A DNA stretch of 64,000 nt from Gammaproteobacteria bacterium (GTDB lineage Bacteria > Pseudomonadota > Gammaproteobacteria > Thiohalobacterales > Thiohalobacteraceae): positions 233,605-297,604 of the forward strand of contig JAIOJV010000077.1 of assembly GCA_019911805.1 (NCBI GenBank). Reading direction: 5' to 3'. The notes under the pieces are model-generated. The model ran no database searches, was not told the DNA's origin, and saw only the letters and a program-made list of their open reading frames with translations. Positions within the stretch are counted from its first letter, which is position 1; each line of letters starts with the position of its first letter. Positions 19,201 to 28,171 of the stretch are shown here, piece by piece. Position numbers and translations under genes: made by a program.

Positions 19201-22200
19201 AGGTTGGACAGTGGCTGGCAGCGGGGCGATGACGTGGTACATGTCTGCACCCATGTTGCTGCTGTGGTTGCTGTCACCCCTCGTCGGCTGGTGGATCAGC
19301 AAGCCGTTAGTCTCACGCGTACCGAGGTTGAGTGCGTCGCAGCGAATATTCCTGCGTGCGTCGGCCCGGCGTACCTGGCGCTATTTCGAGAAGTTCGTCG
19401 GCCCTGATGATAACTGGTTGCCGCCCGATAATTTCCAGGAATATCCCACCCCAGCGATTGCTTCACGTACTTCGCCAACGAATATCGGTATGGCGCTGCT
19501 GTCCGACCTGGCGGCGTACGATTTCGGGTATATCCCTGCCAGCGGATTGCTGCAGCGTGTCGAGAATACGTTGACAACATTGGAAAAGCTGGAGCGCTAT
19601 CGTGGTCATTTTTTCAACTGGTACGACACGCGCACACTGCAAGCGTTGCACCCTCAATATGTCTCTTCAGTGGACAGCGGCAACCTGCTCGGCAGCCTGC
19701 TCACCCTGCAAGCGGGGCTGGCCGAATTAAAAGAACAGCCGGTGCTCTCAGTAAATGCATTTCAGGGACTGCAGGACACCTTACAGGTACTGGTCGACCA
19801 TGTGCCTGTGTTATCCACCCCGGAACTTATGCAGAAGGTAAGGTCTCTGCAGGCTGCGCTGGAGACACTCACACTGAGCCGGCAGCCACAGACGCTGGCC
19901 AGTGCCGACAACATACTGGAAGGGATTCACCGTAGTGGTGGCGGACTGGTTGCCTGGCTGCCAGCGGATACCGATATCGATGGTGAACTGTATTACTGGG
20001 CACAGGTCTTCGACACACAAGCTCAAACACTTCGAGAAGACCTGCTGTCGCTGGTGCCAGACCCGCGGCGCTTCGACCACATCCCGACATTGGCGACACT
20101 GGCCACGTCGGGGCGTACCGCTGATGCTGAAGTGCATTCACAACTCGGGTCAGCCACTGCGGTGGGTTCAGATTACAAGGCCGCAGCGGAACGGATAAGA
20201 AGTATCGACGATCTGGTGGATCGCTGCCGTGAACTGACGGAAATGGACTTTGAGTTTCTTTATGATACATCGTCCAGCTTGCTGGCCATTGGTTACGATG
20301 TGGGGGAACGCCGTCGGGATCCAACCTGCTACGATCTGTTGGCATCCGAAGCCCGTCTGGCCAGCTTTCTGGTTATCGCGCAGGGACAGGTTCCGCAGAA
20401 GCATTGGTTCTCACTCGGCCGTCTGCTGACAAGTCATGGTGGGGACGTCAGCCTGATTTCGTGGAGCGGCTCGATGTTCGAATACCTCATGCCGCAGCTG
20501 ATCATGCCGAGTTACGAGAACACCTTACTGGATCAGACCTGCAAGGCCGCAGTATCGCGGCAGATCGAATACGGTAGACAACGCGCTGTGCCCTGGGGTA
20601 TTTCGGAGTCCTGCTATAACGCCACCGATATTCACCAGGCCTATCAATACCGTGCATTCGGTGTCCCCGGGCTGGGTTTCAAGCGTGGTCTGGGAGATGA
20701 CCTGGTGATTGCACCATACGCCAGCGCACTGGCCCTGACGGCCCTGCCGCTGGAAGCGTGTCGTAATCTGCAAGGATTGGCTGAGAGCGGGTTTCTCGGC
20801 AGCTATGGCTTTTACGAGGCGATTGACTACACACCCTCGCGCGTGCCGCGAGGCAAGAACCATGCCCTTGTACGCACTTACATGGCGCATCATCAAGGTA
20901 TGAGCCTGTTAGCCTTCGGGTACGCGTTGCTCGACCGACCGATGCAGCGCAGATTCCTGTCGGATCCCCTGGTGCGGGCGACGAAATTGCTGCTTCAGGA
21001 ACGGGTATCGAAGCAGGGCGCGATGCTGCATCCGCATGCCGCCGAGGTGACTGCTGCCGCGCGGCCCGCGGCGGCAGAACCCGGCGCAATCATGCGCATA
21101 TTTACCCACCCGAACACAGTGATACCTGAAGTTCACCTGCTATCCAACGGCAGGTATCACGTTATGGCGACCCATGCCGGCGGGGGTTACAGCCGGTGGC
21201 ATGATCTGGCGGTCACCCGTTGGCGCGAGGATGCCACCATCGATGGCTGGGGCACCTTCATCTACTTGCGCGACCGCGATACGGGGCGGTATTGGTCGAC
21301 TGCGTATCAGCCGACACTGCGCAAGGCCGATCATTATGAGGCGATATTCGTTCAGGCGCGGGCCGAATACCGACGGCGTGATGAGGCGATCGAGACGCAT
21401 ACCGAGGTCAGTGTTTCTGCGGAAGATGATGTTGAGATCCGTCGCGTTACACTCACCAACCAGTCGTCCCGACAGCGCCATATCGAGGTGACGAGCTACG
21501 CCGAAGTCGTGTTGGCGCCGCTGAACGCCGATCTGGCCCATCGGGTTTTCAGTAACCTGTTTGTACAGACAGAAATCCTTCCTGACCGACAGGCGATTCT
21601 CTGCACGCGGCGGCCCCGGATGCCGGATGAACGGATGCCGTGGATGTTCCACCTGTTCGCGGCACCCGGCGTCCATAGCGACAAACTTTCCTATGAAACC
21701 GACCGGGCACGATTCATCGGCCGGGGCCGAACCGCCGCCAATCCTCTGGTACTGGAAAACAATGACAATCTGACACCAGCCTCCAAAGGGCCGGATATGC
21801 GGGGAAGTAAGGGGATATCCCAGCGATTATCGAATACAGAGGGTCCGGTGCTCGATCCCATCGTGGCAATCCGCCGCACGCTCACCTTGTCACCCGATGA
21901 ATCGGCGACCGTGCAGATCATCTCCGGGATCGCTGCTACACGGGAAGCGGCATTGGTCTTGTTGGAAAAATATTGTGATGGGCACTTCGTGGAGCGGGCC
22001 TTTGAGATGGCCTGGTTTCGGAGCCAGGAGGTGCTGCACCAGATCAACGCCACCGAAGCCGATGCACAAGTCTTTGGCCGTCTGGCCAGCTTCCTGATTT
22101 ATAGCCATATCTTACACCGGGCCGCGCCCAGCGTCATTGCCCGTAATCAGCTGGGTCAGTCAGGGCTTTGGCGTTTTGCGATCTCGGGTGATCTGCCGAT

Positions 22201-25066
22201 CGTTCTGCTGCAGATCGGCGACCTGAATCGCATCGAGCTGGTAAAACAGGCGCTGCAGGCCCATACCTACTGGCGAATGAAGGGCCTGGCTGTTGACCTG
22301 GTCATTATGAACGAGGATTTCTCAGGCTACCGGGCGGTTCTACACGACCAGATCATAGGACTGATCAATGCAGGCCCGGAGGCGCACAGTATCGACAGAC
22401 CGGGTGGCGTATTCGTCCGGCGTGTCGATGAACTTTCCGAAGATGAGCGCGTTCTGCTGCAGACGGTCGCGCGTGTCGTGTTCAGCGATGCCGCTGAGAC
22501 ATTGGTCGAGCCATTGGAGCGGCGCGTAGCGGCGGGGCGTGTGTCGGACCGCCTGGGACCATTGCAACCGGTGACAGAAGAAACCATCTATCCGCTGGCG
22601 GCACGGGAGCGAATTTTCTGTAACGGTCTGGGCGGCTTTACCCCCGATGGACGCGAATACGTCATCACCCTTGAGCCCGGGCAGAGCACGCCGGCACCGT
22701 GGGTCAATGTCATTGCAAGCCCGCACATCGGTACGGTCGTCAGCGAGAGTGGCAGCGCCTATACCTGGGTGGAGAACGCTCACGAGTTTCGTCTGACCAC
22801 CTGGCATAACGACCCGCTGAGCGACAGCAGCGGTGAGGCGCTTTACATTCGCGACGAGGACACCGGTGTGTTCTGGTCGCCAACGCCATTGCCAGCGCTT
22901 ACACCTGATCGACGCCGCTCCGGTTATGTATGCCGGCACGGGTTTGGCTACAGTGTGTTCGAACATTACGAAGCCGGCATCGCCTCGGAACTGTTCACCT
23001 ATGTCGCCATGGACGCACCGGTAAAATTCGTAGTGATCAAGGTGCGCAACCATACGAAGCGGCCGCGTCGTTTGTCACTGACCGGGTATTGGGAGCTGGT
23101 GCTCGGTGAGTGGCGTCACGCCAATATGATGCACATTGTGACCGAGAAGGATCCGGGCAGCGGGGCACTGTTTGCCCGCAATGCCTATGGCCGCGAATGC
23201 GCCGATCGAGTCGTCTTTGCCCATATCAACTATGAAGGGGCCAGCGAGCGCGAGCGTACAGTGAGTGGGAACCGTACCGAGTTCATTGGGCGTAATGGCA
23301 CGCTGGCCCGGCCGGCGGCCATGCACCGCAAGCGTTTGTCGGGTAAGACTGGTGCGGGTTTTGACCCGTGCGCGGCGCTACAGACCCAGTTCGAACTGGC
23401 CGAGGGACAGGAGCGCGAGATTGTGTTGCTCTTTGGCGCGGCTCGCGACACCGAAGAAGCACAGCGTTTCATTCAACGATTCGCCGGTCCGGTGGGCGCA
23501 CGACAGGCCTTGGAAGCGGTATGGGAATACTGGAACCACACCTTGGGCGCGGTACAGGTGGAGACACCGGACCCGGCATTACAAGTGTTGGCCAATGGCT
23601 GGTTGATGTATCAGACACTATCGTGCCGGTTGTGGGCGCGCAGTGGCTATTACCAATCCGGTGGTGCCTATGGTTTCCGTGATCAGTTGCAGGACACGAT
23701 GGCGCTGATCCATGCAACCCCCTGGTTGGCTCGCGAGCAGTTGATCCGATGTGCCGAGCGCCAGTTCCCCCAGGGTGATGTGCAGCACTGGTGGCATCCA
23801 CCCAAAGGACAAGGTGTGCGCACCCGCATCTCCGATGACTATCTGTGGCTGCCCTATGCCACTTGCCGCTATGTGCTGGCGACCGGCGACACCAGTGTGC
23901 TCGACGTGGCCGTCCACTTCCTGGAAGGACGCGAATTGTTTCCGGAAGAGGAGGCCTATTACGATCAGCCGCAACGTTCGGCCGACGTGGCCAGCCTCTA
24001 TGAACATTGTGTGCGTTCACTCAAGCACGGTTTACGCTTCGGCCCACATCAATTACCGCTGATGGGTGGCGGCGACTGGAACGATGGTATGAACCTGGTC
24101 GGTCACGAAGGGAAGGGTGAGAGCGTCTGGCTGGGCTGGTTCCTGTACGAGAACCTCGAGCTGTTTTCCGGCCTGGCACGGGACCGGGGCGATATGGACT
24201 TTGCCGAGCTGTGCAACGAACAGGGCGCACAACTACGGAAGAATATCGAGGCCCATGGGTGGGATGGAGATTGGTATCGACGCGCTTATTTCGATGATGG
24301 CACGCCGCTGGGCTCAGCCGAGAATGATGAATGTCAGATCGATTCGATCAGTCAGAGCTGGGCAGTCATTTCGGGTGGAGGCGATCCCCAGCGCGCCCAC
24401 CAGGCCATGGCGGCAGTGGACCGACGCCTGGTGCGACGCGATGCGCGGTTGATCCAATTGCTGGACCCACCCTTCGATGTCTCCGATCTCGAACCCGGTT
24501 ATATCAAAGGCTATCTGCCCGGTGTGCGCGAGAACGGCGGCCAATATACACATGCCGCAATCTGGACCACCTGGGCATTTGCCCTGCTGGAAGACCGGGA
24601 GCGTGCGTGGGAATTGTTCGGCCTGCTCAACCCCATCGAGCGCGGTGCTGAGCCGGAAAGGATGCGACGCTACATGGTCGAGCCCTATGTCATGTGCGCG
24701 GATATCTATGCCGCGCCGCCGCACGCCGGTCGCGGTGGCTGGACCTGGTACACCGGGGCGGCGGGCTGGATGTACCGACTGATCGTGGAAACTCTGCTGG
24801 GCCTGCAGTTAAAGGTCGATCATCTGCTCATTGCACCCCGCATCCCGGCCGATTGGGACACGTACAAGATCCACTATCGCTATCGCGAAACGGTCTATCA
24901 CATCAACATCAGGCGCAGCGCCGAACCATCGGGGTCTGCGATCCGCGTGACGCTGGACGGTAACCTGGTCGCTGGTGACAGCGTCGACAGGGCCGGGCGA
25001 CCGCAAGGCATGATCCCCCTTGTGGACGATCGCCGGGAACACCACGTTGAGGTGGTCTTGAGCTGA
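16295..25066 (+). CDS. ndvB: Cyclic beta-1,2-glucan synthase (GT84-GH94)
   Basis: At 2923 residues this has the usual length of NdvB/ChvB/Cgs. The N-terminal cytoplasmic part (about 1-400) is followed by membrane helices (about 405-470). The GT84 transferase region (about 490-790) has VVVPTLLSS, ITLDTDTQLPRDVA and RRHRWIRGDW. More helices lie at about 820-1000. A glycoamylase-type domain (about 1330-1560) has WGISESCYN, FGVPGLGFKRGL and TYMAHHQGMSLLAF. The C-terminal GH94 phosphorylase-like part (about 2100-2880) has GAYGFRDQLQDTMAL and GGGDWNDGMN. The enzyme builds beta-1,2-glucan on itself from UDP-glucose, then cyclises and releases it; the products act in periplasmic osmoadaptation or host interaction. 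No ndvA-type exporter is visible in the window. Confidence 0.96.
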   Translation: MESVFLARKRHTLHGDQDTELLRSELFSIEQLKRHAVTLAGQHNLDPRSGPDRLRPRLADNARVLRAAYDVVTAAVAQGQRIMPAEAWLLDNFYLIEQQISLARRHLPRAYSRQLPRLADGPSAGFPRIYNLALELISHMDGRVDNTNVTQFIAAFQTVEPLNLSELWAFPIMLQLALLENLRRVGLRIAHRREERDAAITWADRMLALAETEPRRLIQLLAEFAHADVPLTAPFVEEFYARLQAQGPAMSFVQTWVEQQLLEQGVTATQLSEGAGRTAAANHISIANSIGSLRFIGTTDWKDYVESLSVVEQTLREDPIGMYANQDFTTRDRYRHVIEDVARDSPCSEAAVAHAAIALAQAAAGRLGASDRSAHVGYYLIDHGRQSLEREVGYRVPWKSRVNRVGRHFSLALYLVPILLLTALGTAVVLSPFDGSALNDWRYWFFAITGMIGATALAVPLVNLVVTLVLPPRTLPRMDYSQGIPDIHRTMVVVPTLLSSLQEVDDLLEALEIRYLGNRDSNLFFALLTDFRDAPEQSLPDDDVVLAYARESVQALNETYHEDRSGIFYLFHRPRVWNPVERVWMGYERKRGKLEQFNALLRGGAQGEFSDVIGDTSILESIKYVITLDTDTQLPRDVARALIGNIAHPLNRPVYDPAKGRIVEGYAILQPRASISMASAARSRFTKIYVGESGIDPYTREVSDVYQDIFGEGSFIGKGIYDVDAFRQALAGRFPENLILSHDLLESGYARSALVTDIELIEEHPASYAAETSRRHRWIRGDWQIAGWLLPRVPGPPGLNGAKPQRQPNPLTALSMWKILDNLRRSLVSAALLALLTGGWLFGPRSAWFWSLLVVVVIFLPTLLSTAIEFIRKPAERGWRVHVSVTGKTVGRPITIALLTLVMLPYDTLIRLDAILRSGVQMLFTRRGLLLWQLPSYTSRDIRRTPTDYLREMWAGPALAVALGLVLSGGWTVAGSGAMTWYMSAPMLLLWLLSPLVGWWISKPLVSRVPRLSASQRIFLRASARRTWRYFEKFVGPDDNWLPPDNFQEYPTPAIASRTSPTNIGMALLSDLAAYDFGYIPASGLLQRVENTLTTLEKLERYRGHFFNWYDTRTLQALHPQYVSSVDSGNLLGSLLTLQAGLAELKEQPVLSVNAFQGLQDTLQVLVDHVPVLSTPELMQKVRSLQAALETLTLSRQPQTLASADNILEGIHRSGGGLVAWLPADTDIDGELYYWAQVFDTQAQTLREDLLSLVPDPRRFDHIPTLATLATSGRTADAEVHSQLGSATAVGSDYKAAAERIRSIDDLVDRCRELTEMDFEFLYDTSSSLLAIGYDVGERRRDPTCYDLLASEARLASFLVIAQGQVPQKHWFSLGRLLTSHGGDVSLISWSGSMFEYLMPQLIMPSYENTLLDQTCKAAVSRQIEYGRQRAVPWGISESCYNATDIHQAYQYRAFGVPGLGFKRGLGDDLVIAPYASALALTALPLEACRNLQGLAESGFLGSYGFYEAIDYTPSRVPRGKNHALVRTYMAHHQGMSLLAFGYALLDRPMQRRFLSDPLVRATKLLLQERVSKQGAMLHPHAAEVTAAARPAAAEPGAIMRIFTHPNTVIPEVHLLSNGRYHVMATHAGGGYSRWHDLAVTRWREDATIDGWGTFIYLRDRDTGRYWSTAYQPTLRKADHYEAIFVQARAEYRRRDEAIETHTEVSVSAEDDVEIRRVTLTNQSSRQRHIEVTSYAEVVLAPLNADLAHRVFSNLFVQTEILPDRQAILCTRRPRMPDERMPWMFHLFAAPGVHSDKLSYETDRARFIGRGRTAANPLVLENNDNLTPASKGPDMRGSKGISQRLSNTEGPVLDPIVAIRRTLTLSPDESATVQIISGIAATREAALVLLEKYCDGHFVERAFEMAWFRSQEVLHQINATEADAQVFGRLASFLIYSHILHRAAPSVIARNQLGQSGLWRFAISGDLPIVLLQIGDLNRIELVKQALQAHTYWRMKGLAVDLVIMNEDFSGYRAVLHDQIIGLINAGPEAHSIDRPGGVFVRRVDELSEDERVLLQTVARVVFSDAAETLVEPLERRVAAGRVSDRLGPLQPVTEETIYPLAARERIFCNGLGGFTPDGREYVITLEPGQSTPAPWVNVIASPHIGTVVSESGSAYTWVENAHEFRLTTWHNDPLSDSSGEALYIRDEDTGVFWSPTPLPALTPDRRRSGYVCRHGFGYSVFEHYEAGIASELFTYVAMDAPVKFVVIKVRNHTKRPRRLSLTGYWELVLGEWRHANMMHIVTEKDPGSGALFARNAYGRECADRVVFAHINYEGASERERTVSGNRTEFIGRNGTLARPAAMHRKRLSGKTGAGFDPCAALQTQFELAEGQEREIVLLFGAARDTEEAQRFIQRFAGPVGARQALEAVWEYWNHTLGAVQVETPDPALQVLANGWLMYQTLSCRLWARSGYYQSGGAYGFRDQLQDTMALIHATPWLAREQLIRCAERQFPQGDVQHWWHPPKGQGVRTRISDDYLWLPYATCRYVLATGDTSVLDVAVHFLEGRELFPEEEAYYDQPQRSADVASLYEHCVRSLKHGLRFGPHQLPLMGGGDWNDGMNLVGHEGKGESVWLGWFLYENLELFSGLARDRGDMDFAELCNEQGAQLRKNIEAHGWDGDWYRRAYFDDGTPLGSAENDECQIDSISQSWAVISGGGDPQRAHQAMAAVDRRLVRRDARLIQLLDPPFDVSDLEPGYIKGYLPGVRENGGQYTHAAIWTTWAFALLEDRERAWELFGLLNPIERGAEPERMRRYMVEPYVMCADIYAAPPHAGRGGWTWYTGAAGWMYRLIVETLLGLQLKVDHLLIAPRIPADWDTYKIHYRYRETVYHINIRRSAEPSGSAIRVTLDGNLVAGDSVDRAGRPQGMIPLVDDRREHHVEVVLS

Positions 25067-25256
25067 AGGTATTTGGATTGCAGATAGCCCAGCCCACATC
25101 CCCTATGTGTGCTACCAGACAGACCGCACTGATCCCGTTCTGTAACCTTGTCCGCAGGATTCAGCGTGCTTGTTACCGTGGCATGGACCAGTGGTACACA
25201 TGGTAAGGGTGGCTGGGCGCAGATGTCGGGAAGTGAACAATTCGAGGGTACTGATC

Positions 25257-25406
25257 ATGCTTGAAACGATTGCGGTTATTCTGATTGTCCTCTGGCTGCT
25301 AGGCTTGGTTACCTCTTATACCATGGGCGGGTTTATTCATATTCTCCTGGTGGTTGCAATCGTGGTGGTCTTGTTGCGAGTCATCCAGGGTCGGCGTGTG
25401 GTGTAG
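25257..25406 (+). CDS. Small lmo0937-family membrane protein
   Basis: A 49-residue protein starting at the ATG at 25257, preceded by a GAGGGT-like site. It is almost entirely two hydrophobic helices (MLETIAVILIVLWLLGLVTS, then a glycine break and a second helix) with a basic RVIQGRR end. This matches the lmo0937 family of tiny membrane proteins, which are often stress-induced and have no known function. It is followed at 90 bp by another small membrane protein. Confidence 0.85.
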   Translation: MLETIAVILIVLWLLGLVTSYTMGGFIHILLVVAIVVVLLRVIQGRRVV

Positions 25407-25495
25407 CGGCACTGGCGTGGTGCTGAAACGCATTACGATGAGCATGTTTTTATCGGCAAAGATGTCTCCTATATAGTTCTATCGGAGAAGTTGAG

Positions 25496-25708
25496 ATGGG
25501 CGCAGTAAAACTACTGGCGATCATATTGATCGTGGCAGGTTGTCTGGGTTTGCTGTATGGCGGGTTCACATACACCAAGGACACGCAAAAGGCACAGATC
25601 GGTCCACTGGAGCTGACCGTCAAGGACACGCAGACAGTCAATATACCCGTGTGGATCGGGATCGGCGCGATTGCGGTAGGCGGAGGGCTGTTGTTGGCGC
25701 GTAGATAG
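25496..25708 (+). CDS. DUF3185 family small membrane protein
   Basis: A 70-residue protein with two hydrophobic helices (about 4-24 and 50-67) flanking a polar loop containing GGFTYTKDTQKAQIGPLELT. The loop and the closing GIGAIAVGGGLLLARR are typical of DUF3185. Function is unknown. It lies in a run of small envelope proteins (25257-26639) in the same direction. Confidence 0.9.
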   Translation: MGAVKLLAIILIVAGCLGLLYGGFTYTKDTQKAQIGPLELTVKDTQTVNIPVWIGIGAIAVGGGLLLARR

Positions 25709-25950
25709 CAGCTGCTCCGTTCATACTTCATCTTCGGGCAGTGCGGTGGGGAGATGGTTTTTGCCGTGGGTCATGCAGGTAAGCCATATGATCACCCTTC
25801 CTGCTGAATACTGCAATAAAATCAATGATAAAAAGTCAATCACACCAGCTTCTGCTACAAACAAAGAGCATTTGCACGGACATGTGCGGCAGCGTACAGA
25901 CGGTCATCCAGTGGGTGGATACGATTTAGCCATTCACTGAGGAGATTGTT

Positions 25951-26418
25951 ATGAGAGCGCACACCTTAATCATCATAAGCTTGATCGCTGCAGCAGCTCT
26001 GATGGCCGGCTGCACAAACACCAATTACAGACCCGCATCATCCGACACGTCCGCGTCATCTGATTCCGGCGTTATGTATGGCGTTGTCGAGGCGATCGAG
26101 GCAGTTCCTGGCGGTAGTGGTGGGATAGCGGGCAGCGGTATAGGCGCCGGTACTGTGATCGGTGGTGTCGTCGGCGGCGTGCTCGGCCATCAGGTCGGTG
26201 GTGGAACCGGCAAGGATATCGCGACCGTGGCCGGTGTGGTTGGCGGCGCCGTGGTGGGACACGAGGTCGATAAGCGCACGCAGCAGCAGAATGATACGTA
26301 TAACATCCGGGTACGCTTAGACAACGGCGGCTATCAAACCCTGAATCAGCCGAGCGTCAATGACTTGCGTATTGGCAACCGTGTTCGTATCGAGAATGGA
26401 AACATCTACCGCTATTGA
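25951..26418 (+). CDS. Outer-membrane lipoprotein with glycine-zipper (SlyB/17-kDa-antigen-like)
   Basis: A 155-residue protein with a GAGGAG site 7 bases before the ATG. The signal peptide ends in the lipobox LMAGC, so lipidation at C21 is predicted. A glycine-zipper 2TM region at about 55-105 (GSGIGAGTVIGGVVGGVLGH, then GVVGGAVVGHEVD) is the mark of SlyB and 17-kDa-antigen-like lipoproteins. The C-terminus (YNIRVRLDNGGYQTL..) is a small beta-rich domain seen in relatives. The likely location is the inner leaflet of the outer membrane, with a role in envelope integrity; some relatives are under PhoP control, but no binding site was identified here. Confidence 0.9.
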   Translation: MRAHTLIIISLIAAAALMAGCTNTNYRPASSDTSASSDSGVMYGVVEAIEAVPGGSGGIAGSGIGAGTVIGGVVGGVLGHQVGGGTGKDIATVAGVVGGAVVGHEVDKRTQQQNDTYNIRVRLDNGGYQTLNQPSVNDLRIGNRVRIENGNIYRY

Positions 26419-26510
26419 ACAAACGGGTTGCTATCAGTAGCCGGTTGTGTCCGGTACTCCGATAGCCGACCTCAACCCAGGCACCACCGAATCTTCTCAG
26501 GAGCCACATC

Positions 26511-26639
26511 ATGGGCAGAGAGCGAAAGAGCAACAAAGAAGATAAGAAAAAGTCGACCATGACGCCGAAGGAAAAGAAGGCTGCAAAAAAATCGAAACAA
26601 GAGTCCAAGGATTTTCTGGCTACTGATAAGGCGCGTTGA
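26511..26639 (+). CDS. Tiny lysine-rich basic protein, unknown function
   Basis: A 42-residue open frame with an AGGAG site 7 bases before the ATG. The product is mostly lysine, glutamate and serine, with the phrase MTPKEKKAAKKSKQESKD. Similar short KEKKAAKK proteins are known as conserved hypotheticals in many proteobacteria. It is probably disordered and could bind nucleic acid; no function is known. It is the last of the same-strand small genes in this block. Confidence 0.7.
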   Translation: MGRERKSNKEDKKKSTMTPKEKKAAKKSKQESKDFLATDKAR

Positions 26640-26664
26640 TCAGGTGTCGGGCAGTTTTGCAGTA

Positions 26665-26859
26665 CTAATGTGTCATTATCAGGCTGTATGCCGAGTTGTC
26701 TGTTGCATAACACTCGCAGGACACGGCCTCCAGGCCGCCGTAGTCAATGATGGTGATATCGCCGGGGCTATAACTGATCAGCTTGCGATCTTGTAGTAAT
26801 GTGGCGGCCTTAGTGACGCCGCCATCAACGACCAAAATGCCGTTTAAGCGAAGGAACAT
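26665..26859 (-). pseudogene. Fragment of a Crp/Fnr-type regulator (C-terminal HTH end)
   Basis: The 64-residue frame reads GVTKAATLLQDRKLI, then DITIIDYGGLEAVSCECYA. It aligns residue by residue with the C-terminal HTH end of the intact Crp/Fnr gene next door (GVTEAAGNLQRDGLI, then RITVIDRPGLEARSCECYA). The cAMP-binding domain and the first HTH helix are missing, so this is a diverged 3' remnant of a tandem copy. It has the same orientation as the intact gene and lies 42 bp beyond its stop. Confidence 0.8.
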
Positions 26860-26901
26860 GCGGGCATGTGATTCGCGTGTGATCGCACTCGAACTTTCAG
26901 A

Positions 26902-27621
26902 TCAGTGAGCGCCGATCTCCGGGAGCAGGCGATCAGACTCCTTCTTGACGACCGCGTAACATTCGCAGGAGCGCGCCTCGAGGCCCGGTCGATCGATTAC
27001 AGTGATACGGCCACGCTGATATTTGATCAGGCCGTCCCGTTGCAGGTTTCCGGCCGCTTCCGTGACACCCTCGCGGCGTACACCGAGCATATTGGCGATC
27101 AATTCCTGGGTCATGACCAGCTCGTTGGAGGGTAAACGGTCGAGGCTCAGCAACAGCCAGCGGCAGAGTTGCTGGTCGAGCGAATGATGCCGGTTGCACA
27201 CCGCTGTCTGTGCCATCTGGGTCAGCAAGGCCTGGGTATAACGCAGCAACAGATGCTGCAACTCACCGGAACGATTGAATTCCTGTTTCAAGAGCTGTCC
27301 TTTCAAACGGTAGGCGTGTCCGGCGCTTTGCACGACGGCCCGGTTGGGCATGGTCTGTCCCCCCATGAACAGGGCGACACCGATGATGCCCTCATTGCCG
27401 ACCACGGCGATCTCGGCCGAGGCGCCATCGATCATGACGTAGAGCAGAGATATGATGGCCGTGGTGGGAAAGTAGACATGATTCAGCTCATTGCCGGATT
27501 CATAAAGCACATTGCCAAGCGGCATCGGGACCAGTTCGAGGTGCGGGAGAAGGCGGGCGTAATCCTGATCCGGCAGGGCGGCAAGCAAATAGTTCTGGCG
27601 GGGTGTTTGCGGATCGTGCAT
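26902..27621 (-). CDS. Crp/Fnr family transcriptional regulator
   Basis: A 239-residue protein with an N-terminal cyclic-nucleotide-binding-like domain (about 20-135; LPLGNVLYESGNELNHVYFP) and a C-terminal winged helix (about 165-225; MTQELIANMLGVRREGVTEAAGNLQRDGLI). It lacks the N-terminal cysteine cluster of FNR, and the cAMP phosphate-binding RE..ALL motif is not clear, so the signal is unknown. Many regulators of this subgroup sit next to stress or respiratory genes. The truncated relative immediately downstream suggests a past tandem duplication. Its targets cannot be deduced from the window. Confidence 0.92.
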   Translation of the reverse strand: MHDPQTPRQNYLLAALPDQDYARLLPHLELVPMPLGNVLYESGNELNHVYFPTTAIISLLYVMIDGASAEIAVVGNEGIIGVALFMGGQTMPNRAVVQSAGHAYRLKGQLLKQEFNRSGELQHLLLRYTQALLTQMAQTAVCNRHHSLDQQLCRWLLLSLDRLPSNELVMTQELIANMLGVRREGVTEAAGNLQRDGLIKYQRGRITVIDRPGLEARSCECYAVVKKESDRLLPEIGAH

Positions 27622-27706
27622 GGGCGAACTCCGGACAATCGACCAAGATCATATCCTGGATCTGATTCCGATATCGGTATGGCGGAGCCGTACTTTCTGG
27701 TGGGGT

Positions 27707-27738
27707 GCAAGAAGGCCTCCGAAAGGAGGCCTTCTTGC
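27707..27738 (-). terminator. Perfect hairpin downstream of the DUF4399 gene
   Basis: A 14-base perfect stem (GCAAGAAGGCCTCC and its complement) closes a GAAA tetraloop (TTTC on the other strand). It lies 20 bases past the stop of the minus-strand DUF4399 gene and before the Crp/Fnr promoter region. No long T run follows, so terminator strength is uncertain. Confidence 0.7.
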
Positions 27739-27757
27739 ATTCAGAGCCAGATGACCA

Positions 27758-28171
27758 TCATTTTACCGTAATCGTAATGCTCTTCGAGACCACGGGTGGG
27801 TCGTGGGGGACGTGTGCATAATCACCCAGCAGGAGTTGCAGTGTGTGGCGGCCAGGCGCCAGCTCCAGCGTGGTTTCGGTCTGCCCGGCGCCGAAATGCT
27901 TGTGGTGGTCGTCGGCGGGAATCGGGACGCCCTTGGGCAGCTCAGTGACGTCGACCAGCAGGTGGTGGTGGCCGGTCCCCGCCTTCTCGACTCCGGCCGG
28001 GGCCACACCCATGCCCCTGAGGCCGAACCGCACGGTCACCGGACTGGTCACCGTCTCGCCATCCTGGGGTGAGATGAAGTAGAGGCTTGGTTCATCCGTC
28101 GCAGGCGTTGCAGCCTGTATCAGCCCCACCGCCGCCAGGCCGGCAATTCCAAACAACATCCGTTTCCACAT
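27758..28171 (-). CDS. DUF4399 domain protein, exported
   Basis: A 137-residue protein with AAGGAG before the ATG and a signal peptide ending after IQA. The mature part begins with SLYFISPQDGETVTSPVTVRF and has HHHLLVDV, DDHHKHFGAGQTETTLEL and HTLQLLLGDYAHVPHDPPV, the hallmarks of DUF4399. The histidine clusters suggest metal binding, but the function is unknown. Single-gene unit with its own downstream hairpin. Confidence 0.9.
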   Translation of the reverse strand: MWKRMLFGIAGLAAVGLIQAATPATDEPSLYFISPQDGETVTSPVTVRFGLRGMGVAPAGVEKAGTGHHHLLVDVTELPKGVPIPADDHHKHFGAGQTETTLELAPGRHTLQLLLGDYAHVPHDPPVVSKSITITVK

